A stretch of 36,946 bases of DNA from Streptomyces beijiangensis (GCF_017315755.1 NZ_JAFLRJ010000066.1:1-36946); one strand, 5' to 3'. Counted from the stretch's first letter, positions 1 through 8,760 are shown. Translations and numbers: made by a program. The notes: a model not told the origin generated them from the sequence alone.

Positions 1-1764
1 GCCCGCGGTGGAGCCGGGACCCTTGAAGGTGCGCAGGAAGCCGTTCGGGCCATGAGCGGTCAGGTCGTAGCTGCCCTTGGAATAGGCCGCGTTCCAGGTG
101 TCGGAGATCTTCTTCCCGGCCTCGGTGGTGTACGTCCACGGGCCGTCCGTGCGGTTGGCCGAGGTGACGTAGAAGTGCGCACCCGCGGAGTCCCCGCCGC
201 TGAAGGTGAGCGCGAAACGGCCGGTGGCGGGGGTGGCGGCGCCGTCCACCAGCGGTGCGTACCGCAGCGGGCGCGAGGGGCGGGAGCCGCTCTCCTGCTT
301 CGGCAGGGCGGGGTTGGCCGGCGGCTTCGGTACGTAACTGCTGTGGCGCACCTTGTCCGGCGGCTCGTAGGCGTCGGTGTCCGGCAGCGCCGCGGGCTTG
401 GTGTCCTGGCGTGCGAAGTCGAAGGCGGAGGTGAGGTCGCCGCAGATCGCGCGGCGCCAGGGCGAGATGTTCGGCTCGCCGACGCCGAAGCGCTTCTCCA
501 TGAAGCGGATGATCGAGGTGTGGTCGAAGGTCTCCGAGCAGACGTAGCCGCCGGTCGACCAGGGGGAGACGACGGTCATCGGGACGCGCTGGCCGAGGCC
601 GTAGGGGCCTGCCGCGTAACTCGCGTTGCCGGGGAAGTAGTCGAGTGTCGTGTCGACGGTGGACAGGCCCTGGGCGGCGGAGGCGGGCGCGTACGGCGGG
701 ACGACGTGGTCGAAGTAGCCGTCGTTCTCGTCATAGGTGATGAACAGCGCCGTCTTGCTCCACACCTCGGGGTTGGAGGTGAGCGCGTCGAGGACCTGGG
801 AGACGTACCAGGCGCCGTAGTTCGCAGGCCAGTTGGGGTGCTCGGAGAAGGCCTCCGGAGCGGCGATCCAGGAGATCTGCGGGAGCTTCCCGCCCTTCAC
901 ATCGGCCTTGAGGAGGTCGAAGAAGCCGTCGCCCGCCTTGGCGTTGGTGCCGGTGCGCGCCTTGTCGTAGAGCGGGTCGCCGGGCTTGGCGTTGCGGTAC
1001 TTGTTGAAGTACAGGAGGGAGTTGTCACCGTAGTTCCCGCGGTACGCGTCGTCGATCCAGCCCCAGGATCCGGCCGCGTCCAGGCCGTCGCCGATGTCCT
1101 GGTAGATCTTCCAGGAGACACCGGCCTGCTCGAGGCGCTCGGGGTACGTCGTCCAGTCGTAGCCCGCCTCCTGGTTGCCGAGGACGGGGCCGCCGTTCTT
1201 GCCGTCGTTGCCGACGAACCCGGACCACATGTAGTAGCGGTTGGGGTCGGTGGCGCCCATGAACGAACAGTGGTAGTCGTCGCACACCGTGAACTTGTCG
1301 GCCAGCGCGTAGTGGAACGGAATGTCCTCGCGCGTCAGATGGGCCATCGTCCCCGCCGACTTGGCGGGTATCCACTGGTCGTACTTGCCCTGGTTGAAGG
1401 CCCTGTGACCGCCCGCCCAGTCGTGGTCGAGCCCCGCGATGAACTGCATGCCGAGGTCCTCGGCGTCCGGGTGGTACGGCAGCACATCGGCGGTCCCGTT
1501 GGACTGGTTCCAGACCGGCTTGCCGCTGGGCAGTGTCACCGGTCGGGGGTCGCCGAAGCCGCGTACCCCCTTCATCGCACCGAAGTAGTGGTCGAAGGAA
1601 CGGTTCTCCTGCATCAGCACGACGATGTGCTCGACGTCCTTGATGGAGCCGGTGGTCCGCGTCGCGGGGATGGCGGCGGCGCGGTCGATGGAGCCGGAGA
1701 GAGCGGTGAAGCCCGCGGTCGCGCCGGCGATCTGAAGAAAGCGGCGCCGATTCAGCTCAGACAT
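1..1764 (-). CDS. Tat-exported phosphocholine-type phospholipase C, partial (C-terminus outside window)
   Basis: The minus-strand frame is open from an ATG at 1764 to the window edge, giving 588 codons. The N-terminus starts MSELNRRRFLQIAGATAGF, a twin-arginine signal, so the protein should be exported folded. The motif MQENRSFDHYFG (residues 51-62) and YDENDGYFDHVVPP further on are hallmarks of the bacterial phosphoesterase/phospholipase C family (AcpA/PlcC type), which hydrolyses phosphatidylcholine or related phosphodiesters outside the cell. E53 and N54 lie in the metal-binding motif. After the catalytic domain the sequence enters a DUF756-like C-terminal domain (around RFALTFSGGDSAGAHFYV) and is cut there; full-length relatives are about 680-700 residues, so roughly 100 are missing. 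An AGAGG ribosome site lies about 13 nt before the ATG. Such enzymes are often phosphate-regulated; I saw no convincing pair of PhoP direct repeats. Confidence 0.93.
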   Translation of the reverse strand, partial: MSELNRRRFLQIAGATAGFTALSGSIDRAAAIPATRTTGSIKDVEHIVVLMQENRSFDHYFGAMKGVRGFGDPRPVTLPSGKPVWNQSNGTADVLPYHPDAEDLGMQFIAGLDHDWAGGHRAFNQGKYDQWIPAKSAGTMAHLTREDIPFHYALADKFTVCDDYHCSFMGATDPNRYYMWSGFVGNDGKNGGPVLGNQEAGYDWTTYPERLEQAGVSWKIYQDIGDGLDAAGSWGWIDDAYRGNYGDNSLLYFNKYRNAKPGDPLYDKARTGTNAKAGDGFFDLLKADVKGGKLPQISWIAAPEAFSEHPNWPANYGAWYVSQVLDALTSNPEVWSKTALFITYDENDGYFDHVVPPYAPASAAQGLSTVDTTLDYFPGNASYAAGPYGLGQRVPMTVVSPWSTGGYVCSETFDHTSIIRFMEKRFGVGEPNISPWRRAICGDLTSAFDFARQDTKPAALPDTDAYEPPDKVRHSSYVPKPPANPALPKQESGSRPSRPLRYAPLVDGAATPATGRFALTFSGGDSAGAHFYVTSANRTDGPWTYTTEAGKKISDTWNAAYSKGSYDLTAHGPNGFLRTFKGPGSTAG

Positions 1765-2232
1765 GTGTGAGGGCCTCTTGGGGTGTGAGGGAACAGTGCT
1801 AGCGGAGTGTTCCAAGAGCACCGAGAGGAAGGGAAGGGGGCGTGTCAGCTGTATTACGGCGCGGAGTATGCATCACGAACAGGCGTGAGAGGGCGCGGAA
1901 ACGATTCGACTCCCCCTGATCCGATCTCGACTCGCTGCATCGATACATCGGATGTGCCAAGGGTGTGTAGCTTCGCAGTGAATCTCATCGGCACGTAATT
2001 TCCTGCACAGCTGCCCCAGGGGTCGCTATACCCATCTCTCGGAACATATTGATCCGATGAATATGGGAAGGGTGTGCCGTGCAGGAACCTCTGCTCCAGG
2101 CGCTCCGCGGGGCCGGCTTCGCCGTCGGCGAGGGTGGGATCCTTCCCTGTTCCGTTCGGTCCGTTCCACGATGGGGGAGAACATGCGACGACGATCCCGT
2201 CACCGAGGGGTCCTTCGGGCAACCGGTCACCG
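1765..2232. other. Long intergenic region between the phospholipase C and DHDPS-family genes
   Basis: About 470 bases without a convincing gene. The GC content is visibly lower between roughly 1850 and 2070 than in the flanking genes, and all reading frames there lack the G/C third-position bias of real genes. The region holds the inverted repeat at 1790-1813 and, from 2079, a short frame that begins like a gene and then loses coding character. No RNA gene or terminator hairpin was recognised. Confidence 0.6.
1790..1813. promoter_or_regulatory. Inverted repeat upstream of the phospholipase C gene
   Basis: GGAACA and TGTTCC form perfect 6-bp arms around a 12-nt spacer, 26 bp upstream of the phospholipase C ATG. 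This is where a repressor or activator site would be expected. No family assignment is possible from the sequence, and 6-bp arms can arise by chance. Confidence 0.35.
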
Positions 2233-2246
2233 TCACGCTCGGCTGA
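2079..2246 (+). pseudogene. Possible small gene or 5' remnant of a decayed gene (55 codons)
   Basis: A GTG at 2079 is preceded at good distance by GGGAAGGG and opens a frame beginning VQEPLLQALRGAGFAVGEGG. The first twenty or so codons have strong G/C third positions and an amphipathic helix-like start, as in a real streptomycete gene. After about residue 22 the codon use becomes irregular (CTT, TGT, GTT, CCA, CGA, AGA, ACA) before a TGA at 2244-2246, which overlaps the convergent DHDPS-family gene. This looks like the front end of a gene whose remainder was lost, but a genuine small protein cannot be excluded. I do not recognise the family. Confidence 0.3.
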
Positions 2247-3135
2247 GCGGCGTCAGGCGCCCGCCGAACTCGTCCATGAAGCGGTCGATCATGGCGAGTT
2301 CGGCGGCGTCGAGCGTCCAGCCGGGAGCCCGGCAGTGCGCCGAGGCGAACCAGCCGCGGCGCACCGAGATCTCCTTCTCCGCCGCGACGATCAGCTCCAC
2401 GTGCTGCATCCAGTACGAGAGGTACGGCAGCAGCGCGGTGTGCAGGGCGAGGGCGGCCGGCCGGTCGCCCTCGTGCCATGCCCGCCAGATCTCCTGGTAC
2501 AGCTCGGTGAACGAGCAGCCCGGCTGCACCCCGGCCGCGCCGCGCCGCAGCGCGTCGGGCAGCTGCAGACCCGCGTAGCCCACGAGCGCCGGCAGCCTCA
2601 GCGCGCTGATGAGCCTGCCCGGCGGGGCCGACTCCACCTTGACGTACCCGAGGTTGGGGTGGTGCTTTGCCAGTGCGTGGATGGCGTCCGCGTCCAGGCT
2701 GGTCCCGGTCTGTGCGGGTGCGTACTGCAGGACGACCGGGAGCGGGGCCACCGCGTCCAGTACGGCGCCCAGATGGGCGAGCACCGCGTCGCGGGAGGGG
2801 CCGAGGAGGTACGGCGGCAGCAGATTGAGCGCGCCCGCGCCCCGACCGGCGGCCCGCCGGGCCACCTCGACCGCGACCACGGTGGCATGGTCGGGGACCG
2901 ACACTACGGCGGTGAAGCCGTCCACGCCCGCCGTGGCGCCGAGGAACCGGTCGGTGAGCAACTCCCGTTCCGTGCCGGTCAGTTTGTGGAACTCCGACGC
3001 GTACCCGGGGAACATCACCGAGCCCACGCCGGTGGCGAGGACAGCCTCCACCACTCGGTCGAAACCGGGCAGGTCCAGCGATCCGTCGTCCCTGAAAGGG
3101 ACTTCGAGCACGGGGCTCACTCCGCCGATCGTCAT
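2233..3135 (-). CDS. DHDPS/NAL-family class I lyase or dehydratase acting on a 2-keto-3-deoxy sugar acid
   Basis: A 300-residue protein of the dihydrodipicolinate synthase/N-acetylneuraminate lyase superfamily, the normal length for the family. K166 (in YVKVES) is positioned as the Schiff-base lysine and Y138 (in LQYAPAQTG) as the catalytic tyrosine. The GTTGE-type substrate loop is replaced by GYASE (residues 44-48), so it is probably not a true DapA. Starting with ATG at 3135, it lies only 2 bp after the stop of the IlvD-type dehydratase, so the two are co-transcribed and probably coupled. In known oxidative sugar pathways the enzyme after an IlvD-type dehydratase is either a KDG/KDGal aldolase (giving pyruvate and an aldehyde) or a 2-keto-3-deoxypentonate dehydratase (giving alpha-ketoglutarate semialdehyde). 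Both belong to this superfamily, and the sequence does not decide which applies. Confidence 0.85.
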   Translation of the reverse strand: MTIGGVSPVLEVPFRDDGSLDLPGFDRVVEAVLATGVGSVMFPGYASEFHKLTGTERELLTDRFLGATAGVDGFTAVVSVPDHATVVAVEVARRAAGRGAGALNLLPPYLLGPSRDAVLAHLGAVLDAVAPLPVVLQYAPAQTGTSLDADAIHALAKHHPNLGYVKVESAPPGRLISALRLPALVGYAGLQLPDALRRGAAGVQPGCSFTELYQEIWRAWHEGDRPAALALHTALLPYLSYWMQHVELIVAAEKEISVRRGWFASAHCRAPGWTLDAAELAMIDRFMDEFGGRLTPLSRA

Positions 3136-3137
3136 CG

Positions 3138-4868
3138 TCAGAACGCCTTTCGGGGTACGTCGCTGCCGCTGGACCCGACCAGGAAGTCGAGATCGCAGCC
3201 CCGGTCCGCCTGCAGTACGTGCTCGACGTGCAGCCGGGTGAAGCCCCGCCCCGAGCCGGGTGGCGGCGGGGGAGCGGTCCACTCGTCCCGCCGTACGGCC
3301 AGCACCTCCGGCTCCACCAGCAGATCGAGCCTGCGCGCGGGGACGTCCAGGAGGATCCGGTCGCCGGTCCGCACCAGGGCGAGGGGACCGCCGACGGCCG
3401 ACTCGGGGGCCACGTGCAGGACGCAGGTCCCGTACGCGGTCCCGCTCATCCGCGCATCGGTGATCCGCACCAGATCGCTCACCCCCGCCTCCAGGAGCCT
3501 GCGGGGGAGCGGCAGGTTCCCCGCCTCCGGCATCCCGGGGTAGCCGCGCGGGCCCATGCCCCGTACGACCAGGACGGTGTCGGCGCTGACGTCGAGGTCC
3601 GGGTCGTCGGCGGCGGCCGTGTACTCCTCCAGCGAGTCGAAGACCAGCGCGGGACCCTCGTGCACCAGCAACTCCGGTGCCGCCGCCGACTGTTTGACGA
3701 TCGCGCCGCCCGGCGCGAGGCTGCCGCGCAGTACGGCGATCCCGCTGCCGGGCTCCTGCACCGGGCCGTCGGCGGTACGGATCACGGCGTCGTCGTACAC
3801 CTCGGCGTCCTTGCACTCCTCGGTCAGCGGGCGCCCGGTGACCGTGACGGGTGTCGCGTGCAGCAGGTCGCGGATCCGGGTGACCAGGGCCGGTACCCCG
3901 CCCGCGTACGCGAACTCCTCCATCAGGAAGCGCCCGCTGGGCATCAGATCGACGAGGAGCGGTACACGGCGCGCGATCCGGTCGAAGTCGTCCAGTTCCA
4001 GGGGTACTTCGACCCGTCCCGCGATGGCGAGCAGATGCAGTACGGCGTTGGTGGAGCCGCCGATCGCCGCATTGACCACGATGGCGTTCTCGAAGGCCTC
4101 CCGGGTCAGGATCCGCCCCGGGGTGAGCCCCTCGCGCGCCAGCCCGACCGCCCGCGCGCCGGTCTCCTCGGCCAGTACGGTGCGCCGCGCGTCGACGGCC
4201 GGCAGGGCCGCGCCGCCCGGCAGCATCATGCCGAGCGCCTCCGCGAGACACGCCATCGTGGAGGCGGTGCCCATCGTCATGCAGTGCCCGGCCGAGCGGT
4301 TGAGGCAGGACTCGAAGTCGGTGAACTCCTGCGCGCCGATCCGCCCGGCCCGCAGCTCCTCGCTCATGCGCCAGATGTCGGTGCCCGAGCCGACCGCCTT
4401 CCCCTTGAAGCGGCCGTTGAGCATCGGACCGCCGGTCAGCACGATCGAAGGCAGGTCGGCGCTGGCCGCTCCCATGATCGCCGCCGGGGTGGTCTTGTCA
4501 CAGCCCGTCAGGAGCACGGCCGCATCGAGCGGGTTGGCCCGCAGCGCCTCCTCGACGTCGATCGCCATCAGATTGCGGTACATCATCGAGGACGGCCGCA
4601 GGAAGGGCTCGCCCGGCGAGAACACCGGGAATTCCAGGGGCAGTCCGCCCGCGCGCAGGATCCCGCGCTTCACCGCTTCGGCCATGCCGGTCAGGTGTCG
4701 GTTGCAGGGCGTGAGATCGGATGCCGACTGGCAGATGCCGATGACCGGCCGTCCGTCGAACGCCCAGGAGCCCAGGCCGGTGGCCCGCAGGTGATGGCGG
4801 GCTATGAAGCCGTTCTTGATGTCCCCGCCGAACCACTGGCGGCTGCGCAGATTCTCATTGACGTCCAC
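3138..4868 (-). CDS. IlvD/EDD-family sugar-acid dehydratase (arabinonate/xylonate/galactonate type)
   Basis: A 576-residue member of the dihydroxy-acid dehydratase/6-phosphogluconate dehydratase family, which removes water from sugar acids to give 2-keto-3-deoxy acids. The three expected [2Fe-2S] ligands are C46 (GICQSASDLTPCN), C123 (LLTGCDKTTPA) and C196 (AGHCMTMGTAST). The WFGGDIKNGF start and SDLTPCN motif match the pentonate/hexonate dehydratase branch (L-arabinonate dehydratase-like), not the valine-biosynthetic IlvD. The GTG start at 4868 lacks a Shine-Dalgarno site. A TAAGCT -10-like hexamer ends exactly 6 nt upstream, which suggests a leaderless transcript, and the shared palindromic operator at 4877-4889 overlaps this hexamer. 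It is first in a two-gene operon with the DHDPS-family lyase and diverges from the GH101 gene. The exact substrate (galactonate, arabinonate, xylonate or fuconate) is not resolved. Confidence 0.9.
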   Translation of the reverse strand: MDVNENLRSRQWFGGDIKNGFIARHHLRATGLGSWAFDGRPVIGICQSASDLTPCNRHLTGMAEAVKRGILRAGGLPLEFPVFSPGEPFLRPSSMMYRNLMAIDVEEALRANPLDAAVLLTGCDKTTPAAIMGAASADLPSIVLTGGPMLNGRFKGKAVGSGTDIWRMSEELRAGRIGAQEFTDFESCLNRSAGHCMTMGTASTMACLAEALGMMLPGGAALPAVDARRTVLAEETGARAVGLAREGLTPGRILTREAFENAIVVNAAIGGSTNAVLHLLAIAGRVEVPLELDDFDRIARRVPLLVDLMPSGRFLMEEFAYAGGVPALVTRIRDLLHATPVTVTGRPLTEECKDAEVYDDAVIRTADGPVQEPGSGIAVLRGSLAPGGAIVKQSAAAPELLVHEGPALVFDSLEEYTAAADDPDLDVSADTVLVVRGMGPRGYPGMPEAGNLPLPRRLLEAGVSDLVRITDARMSGTAYGTCVLHVAPESAVGGPLALVRTGDRILLDVPARRLDLLVEPEVLAVRRDEWTAPPPPPGSGRGFTRLHVEHVLQADRGCDLDFLVGSSGSDVPRKAF

Positions 4869-4876
4869 CTCGGCAG

Positions 4877-4889
4877 CTTAGCAGCTAGG
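4877..4889. promoter_or_regulatory. Regulon operator copy A, before the dehydratase operon
   Basis: CTTAGCAGCTAGG matches the odd palindrome CTTAGC-A-GCTAAG with one mismatch. It overlaps the predicted -10 hexamer (4875-4880) of the dehydratase gene, whose start codon is 8 bp away, so binding should block transcription. The likely regulator is the FadR-type protein encoded at 10822-11526. Confidence 0.65.
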
Positions 4890-4935
4890 CTGCATAGCGG
4901 TCACGAGTTGAGGCGGATCCCTAGTTGGGTAGCTG

Positions 4936-4948
4936 CTTATCTGCTAAG
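4936..4948. promoter_or_regulatory. Regulon operator copy B, before the GH101 gene
   Basis: CTTATCTGCTAAG is the same odd palindrome with one mismatch, in mirror orientation relative to copy A. It overlaps a TAAGTA -10-like hexamer (4945-4950) that ends 6 nt before the GH101 ATG. Copies A and B lie 46 bp apart within the 88-bp divergent promoter region. Confidence 0.65.
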
Positions 4949-4956
4949 TACATGCC

Positions 4957-7900
4957 ATGCATAGATTCCCTCGCCCAGGCATGCTCCTGGCGGCAACTCT
5001 GGTGCTGTCGCCGGTGGTTGTTCCCCATCCGGCGGCAGCGGCAGAGCCCCCGGCCGACGGCCCCCTCGTCATCGCATCGGGCGCACTTCAGGTGCGTACC
5101 GGAGCCGACTTCCCGTACGTCGTCGACTACGCGGACCGGGCCACCGGCGCCGTACTCGACGGCAGGACCGCACCGCTCAACACGGTCGTCCTCAACGGAA
5201 AGCCCTACCGGGCCGACGGCAAGGCGACCGTCGACGGGTCGACGGTCCGCTACCGGCTGGCCTTTCCCGCCCTCGACGGCGTACGGATCGACGCGCAGAT
5301 CGGCGTCACCGGCACCCAGGTCACCTTCCGCATCACGAAAATCACCGACACCGACGCCTTCCGCGTCTCCACGATCGACATCCCCGGACAGAACCTGCTG
5401 TCCGTACGCGGCGACCAGCCAGGCGCCCATGTCACCGCCGCCCGCGTCGACCCCGACAAGAACGGCCACGGCGACACCTTCACCGCCGTCACCGGCGACA
5501 CCCCTGCCGACGCCGCGCCGCAGGGGTCCGCGTACGCCATCGTCAACACCGACCGGCTCGCCGCCGCGATCGAGACCAACTCCGTACAGGACACGGCGAG
5601 CAGCGAGAACACCCGCGTCCAGCGCCAGACGCTCAAGGCCGCCGGAACCACCGAGGTCGGCGTCTCCAGCGGCCAGTGGACCTACCGCGCCAAGGGATCA
5701 CCCTTCACCGAGGAGCTCCCCTGGGCGAAGGTCGTCGTCACCGGCGACCGCAACACCGACCACAAGGTCGACTGGCAGGACGGCGCCATCGCCTTCCGAT
5801 CCATCGGCGTCAAGGCCCAGGGCGCGGACGAGACCCCGGACCGGGTGATCGCCCACATCCCCTTCAACTTCGCCAGCTACGCGAGCAACCCCTTCCTGAA
5901 GACCCTCGACAACGTCCAACGCATCTCGCTCTCCACCGACGGCCTCGGCCAGCTCGCGATCCTCAAGGGGTACGCACAGGAGGGCCACGACTCCGCCCAC
6001 CCCGACTACGGCGGCAACTACAACACCCGCGCCGGAGGCCTCGCCGACCTCAACGCCCTCGCCAAGGAGGGCAAGAAGTGGGGCGCCTCCTTCGGCGTCC
6101 ACGTCAATACGACCGAGGCGTACCCCGAGGCGAAGAACTTCAGCGACACCCTCGTCGACCCCACCAAGAAGGGCTGGGACTGGCTCGGCCAGTCGTACTA
6201 CATCGACCAGCGCCGCGACCTGACCAGCGGCGACATCGCCAAGCGCTTCCAGCAGCTGCGCGACGAGACCGACCCCAACCTCAAGTTCCTCTACATCGAC
6301 GTCTACTACTCCCACGGCTGGGTCTCCGACCGGCTGCAGAGCGAACTGCGCAAGCAGGGCTGGCAGATCGGCACCGAGTGGGGCGACAAGATGGAGCGCT
6401 CCTCGCTCTGGTCGCACTGGGCGAACGAGCCCAGCTACGGCGGCGACGCCAACCGGGGCATCAACTCCCAGGTCATCCGCTTCATCCGCAACGGCGAGAA
6501 GGACGTCTGGATCGACCACCCGCTGCTCGGCTCCGCCAACATCAAGGAGTGGGAGGGCTGGGGCGGCCAGAACGACTGGACCAAGTTCTACGCGAACATC
6601 TGGAACCGCAATCTGCCCGCCAAGTTCCTCCAGCAGCAGCAGATCACCGAGTGGACCGGCCACGAGGTGAAGCTCACCGGCGGTGTCCGCGTCAGTGACG
6701 CGTCGGGCACCCGCCAGGTCCTCGTCGGCGGCGACAAGGTGCAGGACGGCGGCGCCTATCTGCTCCCGTGGAGCGGCGACAAGGCCTACCACTGGAACCC
6801 GGCGGGCGGCACGAGCACCTGGCCCGTGCCCGCCGCGTGGCAGCACGAGAAGTCGGTCACCCTCTACCGGCTCACCGACCAGGGGAAGACGAAGGTCGCC
6901 ACGCTCCCCGTGACGGACGGCAAGGTCACCATCGCCGCCGAGAAGGGCGTCGCGTACGTCGTCTACCGCAACAAGGCCAAGAAGACCCCGGCACCGGACT
7001 ACGGCCAGGGCGCCCATGTCGCCGACCCCGGATTCGACTCCGGGAATCTGAACGCCTGGCAGACCGACGGCACCGCATCGGTCCGGCGCAACGCTCTCGG
7101 TCAGTACGAGGCCGTCGTCCCGGCCTCCACCACCGCGACGGGCCTCACCACCACCCTGCGCGACCTCAAGCCCGGCACGCGCTACGCCGCGTCCGTCTGG
7201 GCCCAGGTACAGCCCGGCAAGGTCCGCAAGGTCACGCTCAGTGCGGGCGGGGCCGACAACTGGACCGACAGATCCACCGCCAAGGACGCCTTCTCCTACG
7301 ACGACAAGGCCGGTACGTACTTCCAGCGGATCACCGTCCGCTTCACCGCCACCGCGAGGACCGCCAGGCTGAAGGTCGCGGCCGACGCGGGCGACGCCGA
7401 GGTGCGGCTCGACGATGTACGCGTCACTGCCACCACCAAGTCCGAGCGGGCGGGCACCGTCGCGCACTGGGACTTCGAGGACAACGAGCAGGGCTGGGGT
7501 CCCTTCGTGGAGACCGAGCCCGGCGGCCCGAGGACCGTACGCTCCGAGAAGCACGCCCCGTACACGCAAGCGGGCTGGAACGGGAACCTCACCGACCAGG
7601 TGCTCGACGGGAACTGGTCGCTGAAGTCCCACGAGGAGGACCCGGCACTGCTCTACCGGACCGTGCCGCAGACCGTACGGTTCCAGGCCGGCCACCGCTA
7701 CAGGGTGTCCTTCGACTACCAGAACGCCTTCGCGGGCCAGTACGCCCTGTCCACCGGGTACGACCGGGTAACCGCGGGCGGCTCGACGACCACGGAGACC
7801 GACCGGCAGCTCTTCGGGCAGGAGCGCACCACGGCACGCTACGACCACGAGTTCACCGCGGGCGACTGCGGCGACTACTACGTGGGCCTGCGCAAGGTCG

Positions 7901-8745
7901 GATCGGGCGCCGACCAGGCCGACTTCGTCATGGACGACTTCACGGTCACCGACCTCGGCGCCTCCGGCGAGGCCACGCCCTGCGCGACCCTCGCCGTGGC
8001 ACCCAAGGCCGGGAAGCTCGTCCCCGGCGGCGCCAACGACGTCAGCGTCACCTTCACCAACGGCGAGCGGACCGCCGCCACCGAGGTGCACACCGCGCTG
8101 ACCGTCCCCGTCGGGTGGACCGCCGCGCCCGCGACCACCGGCACCCTCACCACCGTCGCCCCGGGCGCGTCCGGCACGGTGGTGTGGAAGGTCACTCCGC
8201 CCGCCGGCATCCCGGCAGGCACCTTCACCCTGAACGCGGGGGCCGACTACACGGCGGGTACCAAGCAGGCCTCGCTCACGGCGGCCGTACACGTCGCCAC
8301 GGTCCCGCCGGACTACCTGCCGCAGGACCGGATCAGGATCGTCGACTTCGACAGCCAGGAGACCGAGGGCGAGAACACCCCGGCCGCCAACGCCCTCGAC
8401 GGCGACCCGGCCACCTGGTGGGGCAGCGCCTGGTCGGCGACGACCGCGCCCTTCCCGCACCACATCACCCTGGACCTGGGAGCCTCGTACGACCTCAAGG
8501 AATTCAAGTACCTGCCCCGGCAGGACCAGGCCAATGACCGGATCAAGGACTACGAGGTCTATCTCTCGTCCGACGGCGTCAGTTGGGGCCAGCCAGTCGC
8601 CAAGGGCAGCTGGCCCAACAGTGCCGACGAGCAGACCGTCCCGCTGGGCGGGCAGAGCGCCAGATTCATCAAACTGGTCGGTCTCGACGCGGTGAACGGC
8701 CAGCCGTACGGCGGCGCCGCTGAGCTCAACGTCCTCACTCAGTAG
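4957..8745 (+). CDS. Secreted GH101-type endo-alpha-N-acetylgalactosaminidase, multidomain
   Basis: A 1262-residue protein with a Sec signal peptide (MHRFPRPGMLLAATL...AAAA). The catalytic region (about 35-670) has the GH101 motifs HVNTTEAYPE, YIDVYYSHGW and GTEWGDK. D448 is the likely nucleophile and E474 the likely acid/base. GH101 enzymes release Gal-beta-1,3-GalNAc from serine or threonine of mucin-type glycoproteins. Behind it are a carbohydrate-binding-like beta-sandwich (about 681-830), a second sandwich (831-1005), a NEW3-like domain (1010-1115) and a C-terminal F5/8-type CBM32 (1118-1262). At 1262 residues it is shorter than the pneumococcal and bifidobacterial enzymes, and no cell-wall anchor is visible. 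The ATG at 4957 is preferred over 4981 because it supplies the basic n-region of the signal peptide. There is no Shine-Dalgarno site, and a -10-like hexamer 6 nt upstream suggests a leaderless mRNA. It shares its operator with the sugar-acid genes. Confidence 0.88.
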   Translation: MHRFPRPGMLLAATLVLSPVVVPHPAAAAEPPADGPLVIASGALQVRTGADFPYVVDYADRATGAVLDGRTAPLNTVVLNGKPYRADGKATVDGSTVRYRLAFPALDGVRIDAQIGVTGTQVTFRITKITDTDAFRVSTIDIPGQNLLSVRGDQPGAHVTAARVDPDKNGHGDTFTAVTGDTPADAAPQGSAYAIVNTDRLAAAIETNSVQDTASSENTRVQRQTLKAAGTTEVGVSSGQWTYRAKGSPFTEELPWAKVVVTGDRNTDHKVDWQDGAIAFRSIGVKAQGADETPDRVIAHIPFNFASYASNPFLKTLDNVQRISLSTDGLGQLAILKGYAQEGHDSAHPDYGGNYNTRAGGLADLNALAKEGKKWGASFGVHVNTTEAYPEAKNFSDTLVDPTKKGWDWLGQSYYIDQRRDLTSGDIAKRFQQLRDETDPNLKFLYIDVYYSHGWVSDRLQSELRKQGWQIGTEWGDKMERSSLWSHWANEPSYGGDANRGINSQVIRFIRNGEKDVWIDHPLLGSANIKEWEGWGGQNDWTKFYANIWNRNLPAKFLQQQQITEWTGHEVKLTGGVRVSDASGTRQVLVGGDKVQDGGAYLLPWSGDKAYHWNPAGGTSTWPVPAAWQHEKSVTLYRLTDQGKTKVATLPVTDGKVTIAAEKGVAYVVYRNKAKKTPAPDYGQGAHVADPGFDSGNLNAWQTDGTASVRRNALGQYEAVVPASTTATGLTTTLRDLKPGTRYAASVWAQVQPGKVRKVTLSAGGADNWTDRSTAKDAFSYDDKAGTYFQRITVRFTATARTARLKVAADAGDAEVRLDDVRVTATTKSERAGTVAHWDFEDNEQGWGPFVETEPGGPRTVRSEKHAPYTQAGWNGNLTDQVLDGNWSLKSHEEDPALLYRTVPQTVRFQAGHRYRVSFDYQNAFAGQYALSTGYDRVTAGGSTTTETDRQLFGQERTTARYDHEFTAGDCGDYYVGLRKVGSGADQADFVMDDFTVTDLGASGEATPCATLAVAPKAGKLVPGGANDVSVTFTNGERTAATEVHTALTVPVGWTAAPATTGTLTTVAPGASGTVVWKVTPPAGIPAGTFTLNAGADYTAGTKQASLTAAVHVATVPPDYLPQDRIRIVDFDSQETEGENTPAANALDGDPATWWGSAWSATTAPFPHHITLDLGASYDLKEFKYLPRQDQANDRIKDYEVYLSSDGVSWGQPVAKGSWPNSADEQTVPLGGQSARFIKLVGLDAVNGQPYGGAAELNVLTQ

Positions 8746-8760
8746 GCGAGTTACGTGAAG

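Noticed and set aside
52..1770. A 572-codon plus-strand frame across the phospholipase C gene
   Set aside because: It is the antisense shadow of a gene with a Tat signal and clear catalytic motifs. Its translation is low-complexity Val/Gly/Arg, as expected for the opposite strand of GC-rich coding DNA.
1765..1860. A PhoP box before the phospholipase C gene
   Set aside because: Only one loose GTTCCCTCAC-like stretch is present; the required pair of direct repeats was not found.
3136..4251. An in-frame upstream extension of the DHDPS-family protein
   Set aside because: It is read through the IlvD gene in the wrong frame. The family length and the 2-bp junction support the start at 3135.
5698..8463. 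A 921-codon minus-strand frame opposite GH101
   Set aside because: It has no recognisable domain and consists of Gly/Val/Arg runs typical of antisense frames; GH101 on the plus strand has motifs and a signal peptide.
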